Of a stretch of DNA of 14,404 bases, positions 1-7,152 are shown piece by piece. The DNA comes from JACCWM01 sp040393065 (GTDB taxonomy: Bacteria; Myxococcota_A; Bradymonadia; Bradymonadales; Bradymonadaceae). Numbering within the stretch: position 1 is the stretch's first letter; every line of letters starts with the position of its first letter. Location of the stretch: positions 1 through 14,404 of the forward strand of contig JBEBUW010000105.1 in assembly GCA_040393065.1 (NCBI GenBank), written 5' to 3'. Under the pieces are notes generated by a model that was not told the DNA's origin, searched no databases, and worked only from the letters and a program-made list of their open reading frames with translations. The translations under genes and the position numbers were made by a program.

Positions 1-502
1 CCGCTCAGGCTGACGCCTGGCTTCGCGGGTGGATGGATTGTGGTTCGAGCACGATTTGACAACGCATGCACTGCGGAGTCCCCACCCTAAAACGACCTGC
101 GGCGCTGCGCTCAGGCTGACGCCTGGCTTCGCGGGTGGGTGGATTGTGGTTTGAGCACGATTTGACAACGCATGCACCGCGGAGTCCCCATCCTAAAACG
201 ACCGGCGGCGCTGCGCTCAGGCTGACGCCTGGCTTCGCGGGTGGATGGATTGTGGTTCGAGCACGATTTGACAACGCATGCACCGCGGAGTCCCCATCCT
301 AAAACGACCTGCGGCGCTGCGCTCAGGCTGACGCCTGGCTTCGCGGGTGGATGGATTGTGGTTTGAGCACGATTTGACAACGCATGCACTGCGGAGTCCC
401 CATTCTAAAACGACCGGCGGCGCTCCGCTCAGGCTGACGCCTGGCTTCGCGGGTGGATGGATTGTGGTTCGAGCACGATGTGACAATGCATGCACCGCGG
501 AG
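1..502. repeat. 106-bp tandem repeat array, about 4.7 copies, open at left edge
   Basis: The motif GCTCAGGCTGACGCCTGG recurs at 3, 109, 215, 321 and 427, exactly 106 bp apart, and the copies between are nearly identical. The last copy degenerates after about 490 (TTGACA becomes GTGACA) and the array ends near 502. Each unit holds a small perfect hairpin (CAGGC, loop TGAC, GCCTG), the palindrome GCATGC and a TTGACA hexamer with no matching -10 at normal spacing. Because 106 is not a multiple of three, the minus-strand open frames of 92 codons are staggered copies of one another in rotating frames, so I do not regard the array as coding. The left boundary lies outside the window. Confidence 0.95.
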
Positions 503-503
503 C

Positions 504-559
504 CGGACGAAGTCCGAGCGGAGCGCAGTGTCTGTGCTAGCCCCGCATGAAATGCGGGG
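504..559. repeat. Three consecutive short hairpins with 3-nt loops; the last is terminator-like
   Basis: Directly after the tandem array come three hairpins. CGGAC (504-508) pairs with GTCCG (512-516) around GAA. GCGCAG (523-528) pairs with CTGTGC (532-537) around TGT, with one G-T wobble. CCCCGCAT (541-548) pairs with ATGCGGGG (552-559) around GAA. The last is followed on the + strand by only TTT, so it is at best a weak intrinsic terminator for rightward transcription; on the minus strand no T-run follows. It could also be a structured repeat end or a small structured RNA segment. Confidence 0.6.
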
Positions 560-573
560 TTTGACGTGTCGTT

Positions 574-609
574 CCGCCCAATATCTATGGAGCGTACCGT
601 GATGGGCGG
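574..609. repeat. 7-bp inverted repeat downstream of the ABC exporter gene
   Basis: CCGCCCA (574-580) and TGGGCGG (603-609) are exact reverse complements, separated by 22 bp. They lie 26 bp beyond the stop codon of the minus-strand ABC gene. No T-run follows on the minus strand, so if it contributes to transcript ending it is not a classical intrinsic terminator. Chance occurrence cannot be excluded at this GC content. Confidence 0.3.
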
Positions 610-634
610 TTTGCGGTGCGTGCGGTTAAGAGTA

Positions 635-2443
635 TCAGGCGATTTTGCGGCGTTGCTGGGGGCGGTGTTCGTCGAGGGAGATTAGGCCTTCGGTTTGTTG
701 GCGGATGAGGGAGGCGTAGTAGCTGTTGTTTTTGAGGAGTTCGGTGTGGTGGCCGATTTCGGTGATGCGGCCGTTGCGCAGGACGATGATGCGGTCGGCA
801 TCGACGATGGTGGAGAGTCGGTGCGCGATGAGGAAGGTGGTGCGGCCCTGGCGCAGGCGGGTGAAGGCTTGTTGGATGAGGGCTTCGGATTCGGCGTCGA
901 GCGCGGAGGTGGCTTCGTCGAAGATCAGGATGGGCGGGTCTTTGAGCAGAGCGCGGGCGATGGAGATGCGCTGGCGTTCGCCGATGGACAAACGCGTACC
1001 ACGCTCGCCGATGACGGTGTTGTAGCCATCGGGCAGGCGGCTGATGAAGTCGTGGGCCTGGGCGGTCTGGGCGACTTCGACGATTTTCTCGAAGGGCGCG
1101 TCGGGGCGCCCGTAGGCGATGTTGTCGCGGATGGTGTCGTTAAAAAGTAATGCGTCTTGTAGAACGATGCCGATCTGGTTGCGCATGGCGCGTTGCTCGT
1201 AGGCGCGGATGTCTTTGCCATCGATGAACACGGAGCCGTGGGTGGGATCGTGGAAGCGTTGGAGCAGGGCCATGAGCGTGGTTTTGCCGGAGCCGCTGGG
1301 GCCGACCAGTGCGATGGTTTCGCCGGCGTGTACGTCCAGGGAAACGGATTCGATGATGGGGTGTTTTTCGCCGTCGTAGCAGAAACAGACGTTGCGGAAG
1401 CTGATGTCGCCGCTGAATTCGGGCGGTTCGCAGGCGTCGGGTGCGTCGGGGACCGGGTCGCTGGCGTCCAGAATGGAGAAGACCTGGGAGACATTGACCG
1501 AGGCTTTGCAGACGGTGGAGTAAATCGTGGTAAGCGTCTGGAGCGGGCCAAAGAGTCCGGAGACGTAGCCCATGAAGGCGATGATCGTACCGACGGTGGC
1601 CTGTCCGTGGACGACGAACAGGGCGCCGACGGTGATCGAGGCGACGCGGGCCAGGAGGATGACGTAGTTTTTGGCGGCGTCGATGCGGGAATCGTAGCCG
1701 ACGCCCTCGACGACGACGTCGTTGGCTTTGCGGACATCGGAGAGAAAGTTGCGTTGTTCGCGGCCTTCCATAGCGAAGCTGCGGACCATGGTGATGCTGG
1801 AGAGGACTTCGTTGAAGCGTCCGTAAATACCGGCCCAGTTATCGAGCAGGGTGTGCTCGCGGTGGGTTTGAACGGGTGCCGCGCGGGCTGCGATCAGCGC
1901 CGGGATGGGCGTGAAGATCAGCACGAGTAAAAACAAACGCCAGTCGAGCTTGAGCATGACGACGCAGGCGATGATCAGGTAGGCCAGCGCGGGCAGGATG
2001 TTGAAGGAGATTTTGGCGATGGCGTCGACGAAGCCCTGGATGCCGCGTTCCATGCGCGTCATCAGGGCGCCGACGCCTTCGCGGCTGTGGTGGCTTTCGG
2101 GCAGGCGGTGCAGGCGGTCGACGGCGCGCTCTAAGAGCGAGTAATGGATGCGCGTGCGTGCCTGCCAGGTCAGCCAGTTTGCGACGCCCGATCCGAGTTC
2201 CTTGAGGGCGCCCATACCCAGTAAAATGGCGACGCACCACAAAACGGTTTTCATGGCATCCGGACCCTGAAGCGAGTCGAAGATGTGTTTGAGGATCAGG
2301 GGTTCCAGCGTGCTTGCGATGGTGCCAATCAGGGTGAGTCCAAAAATACACCCCACAGCGAAGCGGTGGGGGCGGATGAAGGTCATTGCGCGGCGAAGGT
2401 GTTGCCAGCCAGTCGGTTGCGTTTCTTGGGTCGTTGCAGCCAT
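635..2443 (-). CDS. ABC exporter, fused membrane and ATPase domains (MsbA-like)
   Basis: This 602-residue protein is a half-transporter that would work as an inner-membrane homodimer and export a lipid, drug or peptide; the substrate cannot be read from the sequence. Residues about 20-320 form the type-1 exporter membrane domain with several hydrophobic spans (for example 28-45, 150-165, 170-187, 260-290). The ATPase domain shows Walker A GPSGSGKTT (381-389), Q-loop Q429, a variant signature LSIGERQR (485-492), Walker B ILIFDE (505-510, catalytic E510), D-loop SALD (513-516) and switch H541. Length and domain order are normal for the MsbA/BmrA type. The start at 2443 lacks a clear Shine-Dalgarno; M20 would shorten the lead helix. 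The gene follows the PpiD-like gene on the same strand but is separated from it by a strong terminator and about 240 bp, so it probably has its own promoter in the AT-rich stretch at 2530-2600. Confidence 0.95.
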   Translation of the reverse strand: MAATTQETQPTGWQHLRRAMTFIRPHRFAVGCIFGLTLIGTIASTLEPLILKHIFDSLQGPDAMKTVLWCVAILLGMGALKELGSGVANWLTWQARTRIHYSLLERAVDRLHRLPESHHSREGVGALMTRMERGIQGFVDAIAKISFNILPALAYLIIACVVMLKLDWRLFLLVLIFTPIPALIAARAAPVQTHREHTLLDNWAGIYGRFNEVLSSITMVRSFAMEGREQRNFLSDVRKANDVVVEGVGYDSRIDAAKNYVILLARVASITVGALFVVHGQATVGTIIAFMGYVSGLFGPLQTLTTIYSTVCKASVNVSQVFSILDASDPVPDAPDACEPPEFSGDISFRNVCFCYDGEKHPIIESVSLDVHAGETIALVGPSGSGKTTLMALLQRFHDPTHGSVFIDGKDIRAYEQRAMRNQIGIVLQDALLFNDTIRDNIAYGRPDAPFEKIVEVAQTAQAHDFISRLPDGYNTVIGERGTRLSIGERQRISIARALLKDPPILIFDEATSALDAESEALIQQAFTRLRQGRTTFLIAHRLSTIVDADRIIVLRNGRITEIGHHTELLKNNSYYASLIRQQTEGLISLDEHRPQQRRKIA

Positions 2444-2613
2444 GTCGAAAGCCTGAAGGGCAGAGGTTTCAGGAAAAAAGAATTGCAGATGTGTTGCCAG
2501 GTCATGGCACGCTTGCTCGGTTGCCAGGGAGTTAAAGATTTAGTGAGAGTGTATATTTCCATAAATGCTTGAATTTTAAGGGAAAGTTGTTTTTGTTTTT
2601 TTGGGTGAGCGGA

Positions 2614-2650
2614 AAACACAAAAAAGCCTCGTTCGGGGAGCGAACGAGGC
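2614..2650 (-). terminator. Intrinsic terminator of the PpiD-like gene
   Basis: GCCTCGTTCG (2626-2635) pairs perfectly with CGAACGAGGC (2641-2650) around a 5-nt loop. On the minus strand the 10-bp stem is followed at once by six T residues (A-run at 2620-2625 on the plus strand) and then GTGTTTT. It lies 34 bp after the stop codon at 2684. This is a textbook rho-independent terminator for leftward transcription and isolates the upstream gene from the ABC exporter. Confidence 0.9.
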
Positions 2651-2683
2651 CTGGGTAGAAAGCGGGGAAAAATGTGGGAAGAA

Positions 2684-4423
2684 TTAGCTGTCGGTGCCAA
2701 GCTCTACGTTGAAGGCGGGCTTGGGTTCGGCCATGAGCTGAACGCGGGCGGCGACGGCGTTTTTGCGGCTGTTCAGGCGAATGGTTTTGTCGTGAATGGA
2801 CTGCTTGAACATGCCTTCGATCCAGGGGCCGTAGTCTTCGGAGGGCTGGATGAGAACGGTGATCGCGCCGCCCAGCAGGCTGGAAGCCTTGGCCTGGCGA
2901 GCTTCTTCGGCCAGGGCGAGTGTTTGTTCGGGGGTGGGCTCGGCCGGGGGATCTTTGCGTTCTTTGAGTTGGGCAACGATTTTGTCGCTGTTGACGTTGT
3001 AGATTTTCTCAGCGAGCGGTTTTTCCTCGGTGAGTTTGAAGGCATCCTTGGCAAGCTCGGGGCTTTTGCCGATATCAGGGATGCGGTCCCAGGGCGCGCG
3101 GCCGAGGTTCATGCCGGGGAATTGCGAGCCGAACATGGCGGCCATGTCCTGACCTTCGAGGCTGAAGAAGCCGGTGGTGCCGACGCTGATGGCGTTCCAG
3201 GGATTGGCAGCGCTGTTTTCTTCGCCTTGTTCGCCTTCGGCGGCTTCGGTCTGGAAGGATGCGAGAGCGTCCTGAAGCGAGCCGGTGGTTTTGGCTTTCT
3301 CGAGCAGTTCGGTGGCCATGTTGTTGGCGATTTCGTTGACTTTCTTTTCCTGAAGCAGGGTGCGGGCGATTTCGTCCTGAACGTCCTCGACCGGAGTTTT
3401 GACGGCGTCTTTGCGGTCTTCAACTTTGACGAGCATGAAGGCGAAGTCAGTGGTGACTTCTTTGACGGTTCCGACGGGCTGATCTTTGATGGCCTGGGCG
3501 ATGTTCTGATCGAGGTTATCGAGCGTGGACCAATCCATCAGGCCCTGCTTTTCTTTCGCATAGTCTTCGGTCAACTCGCCGGCGACGTCTGCGAAGGATT
3601 CGTTTTCGACGCGGCGTTTGGCGTCTTCGAAGCGCTGGGTAGCGGCAGCGAGCTCGGTTGCGTCTTCGGGTTTGGTGATGAAGATGCGGCGGATTTGAAC
3701 TTGCTCGGGTTCTTCGTACTGGCTGCGGTTTTCTTCGTAGTTCTTGGTGATTTCGGCTTTGTTTTCGGCGATGAATTGCTGGATTTCTTCGTCGGTCACC
3801 TGAACCTGGTCTTTGAGTTCGCTTGCGGCAAAGCGCACAAAGTCAAGGTTGACTTCGGTGTTGCGCAGGATGTTGAACTCTTCGATTTCCTGGGGCGTAA
3901 CGTTGACCTGCATATCGACCATCGCGATGTATTTACGGGCGAGCAGTTCGTTGCGCTTGAAGTCTTCGTATTTGGGAAGGCTTACGCGGAGCTGGTTCTG
4001 GACGTAGGATTTGTAGAACGGTCCGTCAAACTGGCCGGATTGTCCGTAGGCAAATCGAAATTCCATGTTGCGGTTGGGATCGACGATGTAGTCGCGGAAT
4101 TCCTGGTCGTCGACGCGCAAGCCGGCCTGTTTGGCTTTGTCGGCGAGCAGGTAGGTGAGGGCGACCATGCGCAGGCTGGCTGCTTGTTGGAAGATAACCT
4201 GTTCGCCTTCGGCCTGACGTCCGCCAAAATAGCGGTTGTAGACGATGTTGAGATCGTCATTGGTGATCGATGTTCCTGCGACCGACGCGAGTTTGGCGCT
4301 GCTGGCGCTGCCGGTGCAGCCGTCGGTGGGAACGCCAAAGCTGATGGCAAAGATTACGATGAGGACGCCTACGAGGATGTACGAAAAGCCGCTCTTTGCA
4401 GAGTAGCGAAGTTGTTCGAGCAT
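2684..4423 (-). CDS. PpiD-like membrane-anchored periplasmic chaperone / parvulin-type peptidyl-prolyl isomerase
   Basis: The 579-residue protein begins with a short cytoplasmic lead, one transmembrane anchor (about 12-30) and a long periplasmic part. Residues about 45-200 resemble the helical SurA/PpiD N-terminal chaperone domain. A parvulin-type PPIase region follows at about 241-337, beginning QVQIRRIFIT and ending FAFMLVKVED. The C-terminal part (380-579) contains an acidic linker, helical segments and no motif I recognise. E. coli PpiD is slightly longer with the same anchor-chaperone-PPIase order. These proteins help newly exported polypeptides leave the Sec translocon. The start is well supported: AGGAG lies 10 nt upstream of the ATG at 4423. 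The gene is divergent from the rod-shape operon across a 299-bp control region and ends at a strong terminator. Whether the parvulin domain is catalytically active cannot be judged; many PpiD parvulin domains are not. Confidence 0.88.
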   Translation of the reverse strand: MLEQLRYSAKSGFSYILVGVLIVIFAISFGVPTDGCTGSASSAKLASVAGTSITNDDLNIVYNRYFGGRQAEGEQVIFQQAASLRMVALTYLLADKAKQAGLRVDDQEFRDYIVDPNRNMEFRFAYGQSGQFDGPFYKSYVQNQLRVSLPKYEDFKRNELLARKYIAMVDMQVNVTPQEIEEFNILRNTEVNLDFVRFAASELKDQVQVTDEEIQQFIAENKAEITKNYEENRSQYEEPEQVQIRRIFITKPEDATELAAATQRFEDAKRRVENESFADVAGELTEDYAKEKQGLMDWSTLDNLDQNIAQAIKDQPVGTVKEVTTDFAFMLVKVEDRKDAVKTPVEDVQDEIARTLLQEKKVNEIANNMATELLEKAKTTGSLQDALASFQTEAAEGEQGEENSAANPWNAISVGTTGFFSLEGQDMAAMFGSQFPGMNLGRAPWDRIPDIGKSPELAKDAFKLTEEKPLAEKIYNVNSDKIVAQLKERKDPPAEPTPEQTLALAEEARQAKASSLLGGAITVLIQPSEDYGPWIEGMFKQSIHDKTIRLNSRKNAVAARVQLMAEPKPAFNVELGTDS

Positions 4424-4601
4424 GTGGGACTAACTCCTGCCAGGAATCATCGGAACATCCGGAAAAACCGGGTAAAATACGTGGAATCAAACTTGGGTGT
4501 GTCTGGTTAAATTCCGCCAGCCAGCGTAAAGCGGGCGACCATAACGGTAGAAAGCATGGATTGCAAGTCACCGCGAGGAAGCGGCACCGTAGTATTTTCA
4601 C

Positions 4602-4631
4602 TTGAGATCGTCCACACTAAATTGGTACAAG
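4602..4631 (+). promoter_or_regulatory. Candidate sigma70-type promoter of the mreBCD-mrdA-rodA operon
   Basis: TTGAGA (4602-4607, five of six matches to TTGACA) and TACAAG (4626-4631, four of six matches to TATAAT) are separated by 18 bp. A TGG triplet immediately precedes the -10, close to an extended -10. This would start transcription near 4638 and give a leader of about 85 nt before mreB. Inferred by eye only. Confidence 0.4.
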
Positions 4632-4640
4632 GCTGCGCCT

Positions 4641-4700
4641 CTGGCAGGCCGTGTTGTCCGGGGGTTTTCTTCGGACTTAGAGAAAGGGCTTTTCTGCCAG
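4641..4700 (+). repeat. Nested inverted repeat in the mreB leader
   Basis: CTGGCAG (4641-4647) pairs with CTGCCAG (4694-4700). Inside it GTCCG (4656-4660) pairs with CGGAC (4672-4676). The outer stem ends 22 nt before the mreB start codon and would form in the 5' leader if transcription starts near the candidate promoter. It could be a regulatory leader structure or an operator; nothing known matches it. Confidence 0.4.
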
Positions 4701-4722
4701 GTAAGTAGCGCGAGACGAGTGC

Positions 4723-5760
4723 ATGTTTAATAAACTGCTGGGACTATTTTCCAATGACCTGGCGATCGATCTAGGGACGGCCAATACTCTGGTTTATGCC
4801 AAGGGTAAGGGCATCGTTTGTAGTGAACCTTCGGTAGTAGCCGTGCAGAAAGATGCGCGGGGTGGTCGGCGCGTGCGCGCGGTCGGCCGCGTTGCCAAAG
4901 AAATGCTGGGTCGAACGCCGGGCAGTATCATTGCGATTCGCCCGATGAAAGACGGGGTCATTGCTGACTTTGAGATTACCGAGGCGATGCTGCGGTATTT
5001 CATCGGTCGTGCTCATAACCGGCGCAAGTTGTATGCGCCGCGCATTATTATTTGCGTGCCGTATGGAATTACGGAGGTTGAGAAGCGTGCGGTGCGAGAG
5101 TCGGCGCATAATGCCGGGGCGCGCGATGTGTATTTGATCGAGGAACCGATGGCGGCAGCGATCGGTGCCGGTCTGCCGATTGCCGAGCCGTCGGGTAATA
5201 TGATCGTCGATGTGGGCGGTGGTACGACGGAAGTTGCGGTGATCAGTTTGTCGGGCATTGTGTATTCGCAGTCTGCGCGTGTGGGCGGCGATAAGATGGA
5301 CGACGCGATCATTCAGCACATGAAACGCAAGTACAATTTGCTGATCGGTGAGCGCACGGCGGAGATGATCAAGTGCACGTTGGGCACGGCGTATCCGACC
5401 GAGAGCGTGATGACGATGGAAGTGAAGGGGCGGGATCTGGTGGCCGGTCTGCCGAAAACGCTGGAAGTCAATTCCGACGAAATCCGTGATGCGCTGCAGG
5501 AACCGATCAATGCGATCGTGGAAGCGGTGCGGATTGCGCTGGAGCGCACGCCGCCGGAGCTTGCTGCGGATATTGTCGATAAAGGTATCGTGTTGGCGGG
5601 TGGTGGCGCACTGCTCAAAAATCTCGATATACTGCTTCGCGAGGAAACCGGTTTGCCGGTGTTGATCGCGGAAGATCCGATTTCTTCTGTCGTTATTGGC
5701 AGTGGAAGGGCGCTGGATGCGATTGAGCTTCTGCGCGAAGTTGCGGATCATTCATACTAA
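4723..5760 (+). CDS. mreB: Rod-shape-determining protein MreB (bacterial actin)
   Basis: MreB is an actin-fold ATPase that polymerises as curved membrane-bound filaments and steers side-wall peptidoglycan synthesis in rods. The 345-residue length is typical. Nucleotide-binding motifs are all present: phosphate-1 IDLGTANTLV (15-24), phosphate-2 DVGGGTTEVA (163-172) and the adenosine motif GIVLAGGGAL (288-297). The segment LIEEPMAAAIG (138-148), between the two subdomains, is also conserved. The N-terminal MFNKLLGLFS is a short amphipathic start of the kind that binds membrane. The ATG at 4723 is the natural start because it gives the family N-terminus. It is the first gene of the operon and is followed by mreC after 17 bp. 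Confidence 0.99.
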   Translation: MFNKLLGLFSNDLAIDLGTANTLVYAKGKGIVCSEPSVVAVQKDARGGRRVRAVGRVAKEMLGRTPGSIIAIRPMKDGVIADFEITEAMLRYFIGRAHNRRKLYAPRIIICVPYGITEVEKRAVRESAHNAGARDVYLIEEPMAAAIGAGLPIAEPSGNMIVDVGGGTTEVAVISLSGIVYSQSARVGGDKMDDAIIQHMKRKYNLLIGERTAEMIKCTLGTAYPTESVMTMEVKGRDLVAGLPKTLEVNSDEIRDALQEPINAIVEAVRIALERTPPELAADIVDKGIVLAGGGALLKNLDILLREETGLPVLIAEDPISSVVIGSGRALDAIELLREVADHSY

Positions 5761-5777
5761 CGTAATTTGCACTCTCG

Positions 5778-6623
5778 ATGTTGTTTATGTTCGAGCTGCT
5801 GAGAAATCATCGCAAGAAGGCGGCGGCGCTGCTGCTGATCGTGATGCCTTTTTTATTGATGGCGACCTCGGCCGGGGCAAGCATCGGTGAGAAGCGCAGC
5901 CCGGGGCCGGTGCAGTGGATGCAGCGCGGCGTGGGCATGGCGCAGTACGGCGGCCATCGCACGGTGGGCGGGCTTGGCAGTCTGTGGAATCGTCTGACTG
6001 CGGGCGATGTCGTGGAAGAGAATGAGCGTTTGCGCGAAGAGATTGCGCGCTTGCGCGATGAAAAATCACGGCTGATCGGTGTTTTGCAGGAAAATGCGCG
6101 GCTGCGTGAGATGGTCGGGCTGCAAACGCGGCATCCTGAATACAATCTGGTGGCGGCCGTTGTGACCGGGCGCGATATTTCGCCGTATTTTCGGGTAATG
6201 ACGATCAAAGTTCGCAGCGAGGCGAAGCTGGAACCGAGAATGCCGGTCATCGCGGCCGGTGGCGTCGTGGGACTGGTGCACCGGGTGTATGGCGATTTTG
6301 CCGATGTGATCGTGCTCTCGGATCCGCGTAGCCGCGTGGATGCTATCAGCCAGCGCAGCCGTACGCAGGGTGTCGTGCAGGGCCTTGGCCATGAGCGCGA
6401 CTACTATGCGAAAATCTCGTATTTGCTCCAAAAAGATGAGCTGCGTGTGGGCGACGTGATGGTGACGAGCGGCATGGGCGGCATCTTTCCCAAAGAGCTG
6501 ATCATTGGAACGGTGAGCCAGATCGAAAGCAGTGAGCGCGGCCTGTTCCAGGAAGCCCAGATCGAACCGGCCGTGGACTTTTCTCGCCTGGAAGAAGTGT
6601 TCGTGCTTGTGGGCACAAGGTGA
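5778..6623 (+). CDS. mreC: Rod-shape-determining protein MreC
   Basis: MreC is a bitopic inner-membrane protein whose periplasmic part binds and activates PBP2 in the elongasome. The 281-residue protein has a positive cytoplasmic start (RNHRKK), one transmembrane helix (about 14-31), a coiled coil (about 78-113, repeated ENERLREE/ENARLREM heptads) and then the beta-rich MreC domain with the conserved stretch VVGLVHRVYGDFADVIVLSD (163-182) and the late motif GDVMVTSGMGGIFPKELIIG (225-244). ATG at 5778 and an in-frame ATG at 5787 are both possible; neither has a clear Shine-Dalgarno, which suggests translation coupled to mreB. mreD follows after 8 bp. Confidence 0.97.
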   Translation: MLFMFELLRNHRKKAAALLLIVMPFLLMATSAGASIGEKRSPGPVQWMQRGVGMAQYGGHRTVGGLGSLWNRLTAGDVVEENERLREEIARLRDEKSRLIGVLQENARLREMVGLQTRHPEYNLVAAVVTGRDISPYFRVMTIKVRSEAKLEPRMPVIAAGGVVGLVHRVYGDFADVIVLSDPRSRVDAISQRSRTQGVVQGLGHERDYYAKISYLLQKDELRVGDVMVTSGMGGIFPKELIIGTVSQIESSERGLFQEAQIEPAVDFSRLEEVFVLVGTR

Positions 6624-6631
6624 GGTGAGTC

Positions 6632-7147
6632 GTGCCAGCAGTCGTAACCTGGCTTGTTTGTTTTGTTTTTCTGGTCGGGGAAAGTGTACTGCTGACGACA
6701 TTTGGGATCGAGTCGTTCAGCCTGCAACTGGGCATTGGCATCACGATTTTTCTGGGGCTTCGCCGTGAATTTGTGTCCGGCGCATTGACGTTGGCTGCGC
6801 TTTTGCCGGTGATTGAATGGCTGGTAAGCGGGCCGATGGGTTTTTATTCACTCGGGTTGGTGGTGGTGTTTCTGGTGTTACGTGGTCTGGTCGAGAGTAT
6901 TCAGCGACGCTGGGGGATGGCGCAGATGGTGATGGCGATGTTTCTGGCGCTGTTGCATTCGGGCGTAATGCTGTTTGCGCTGTTGCTGACCAATCCGAGT
7001 TCGATGATTTTGCAGTCTATTTTGTGGAATATGTGGCTGGGGAGTGTGATCGTGGGCGTTTCGATGATTCCGCTGGGGCGGTTTCTGGACCGGGCCGATC
7101 GGATGCTGAATCCGCGCAGTGGGCGTAATGTTTTGGAGATAATGTAG
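6632..7147 (+). CDS. mreD: Rod-shape-determining protein MreD
   Basis: MreD is a small multi-span membrane protein of the elongasome that balances MreC in controlling PBP2. The 171-residue protein is very hydrophobic with about five membrane segments. Sequence conservation in this family is low, so the call rests on hydropathy, length (E. coli MreD is 162) and the invariant position between mreC and mrdA. The start codon is GTG at 6632; a purine-rich GAGGTGA just upstream overlaps the mreC stop and acts as the likely ribosome-binding site. The C-terminal RFLDRADRMLNPRSGRN is a basic cytoplasmic tail. Five bp separate it from mrdA. Confidence 0.93.
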   Translation: MPAVVTWLVCFVFLVGESVLLTTFGIESFSLQLGIGITIFLGLRREFVSGALTLAALLPVIEWLVSGPMGFYSLGLVVVFLVLRGLVESIQRRWGMAQMVMAMFLALLHSGVMLFALLLTNPSSMILQSILWNMWLGSVIVGVSMIPLGRFLDRADRMLNPRSGRNVLEIM

Positions 7148-7152
7148 CTGCT

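Larger units (their letters stand above)
4424..4722. other. Divergent intergenic control region between the PpiD-like gene and mreB
   Basis: No gene is seen in these 299 bp. On the minus side the ribosome-binding site AGGAG of the PpiD-like gene sits just inside, but I find no convincing -35/-10 pair. On the plus side there is a sigma70-like promoter near 4602-4631 and a long leader with an inverted repeat (4641-4700). The mreB ATG at 4723 has only a weak purine-rich stretch (GAGACGAG) before it. Confidence 0.7.

Noticed and set aside
56..100. TTGACA hexamers in each 106-bp unit as repeated promoters
   Set aside because: No -10-like hexamer at 16-18 bp; the nearest TAAAAC is about 26 bp away.
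5..495. Three overlapping 92-codon minus-strand frames in the 106-bp array
   Set aside because: They are the same sequence shifted by one repeat; since 106 is not divisible by three, they use different frames of identical DNA, which argues against protein coding. No ribosome-binding sites.
1..502. CRISPR array or integron attC array
   Set aside because: Units are contiguous and near-identical over the full 106 bp with no unique spacers; no cas or integrase gene is in the window.
2672..4510. Plus-strand open frame of 612 codons antisense to the PpiD-like gene
   Set aside because: It mirrors the real gene and has Gly/Phe/Val/Asp-rich, motif-less composition. The opposite strand has a ribosome-binding site, membrane anchor, chaperone and parvulin domains and a terminator.
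4771..5751. Minus-strand open frame of 326 codons antisense to mreB
   Set aside because: Arg/His-rich shadow of the strongly conserved mreB frame.
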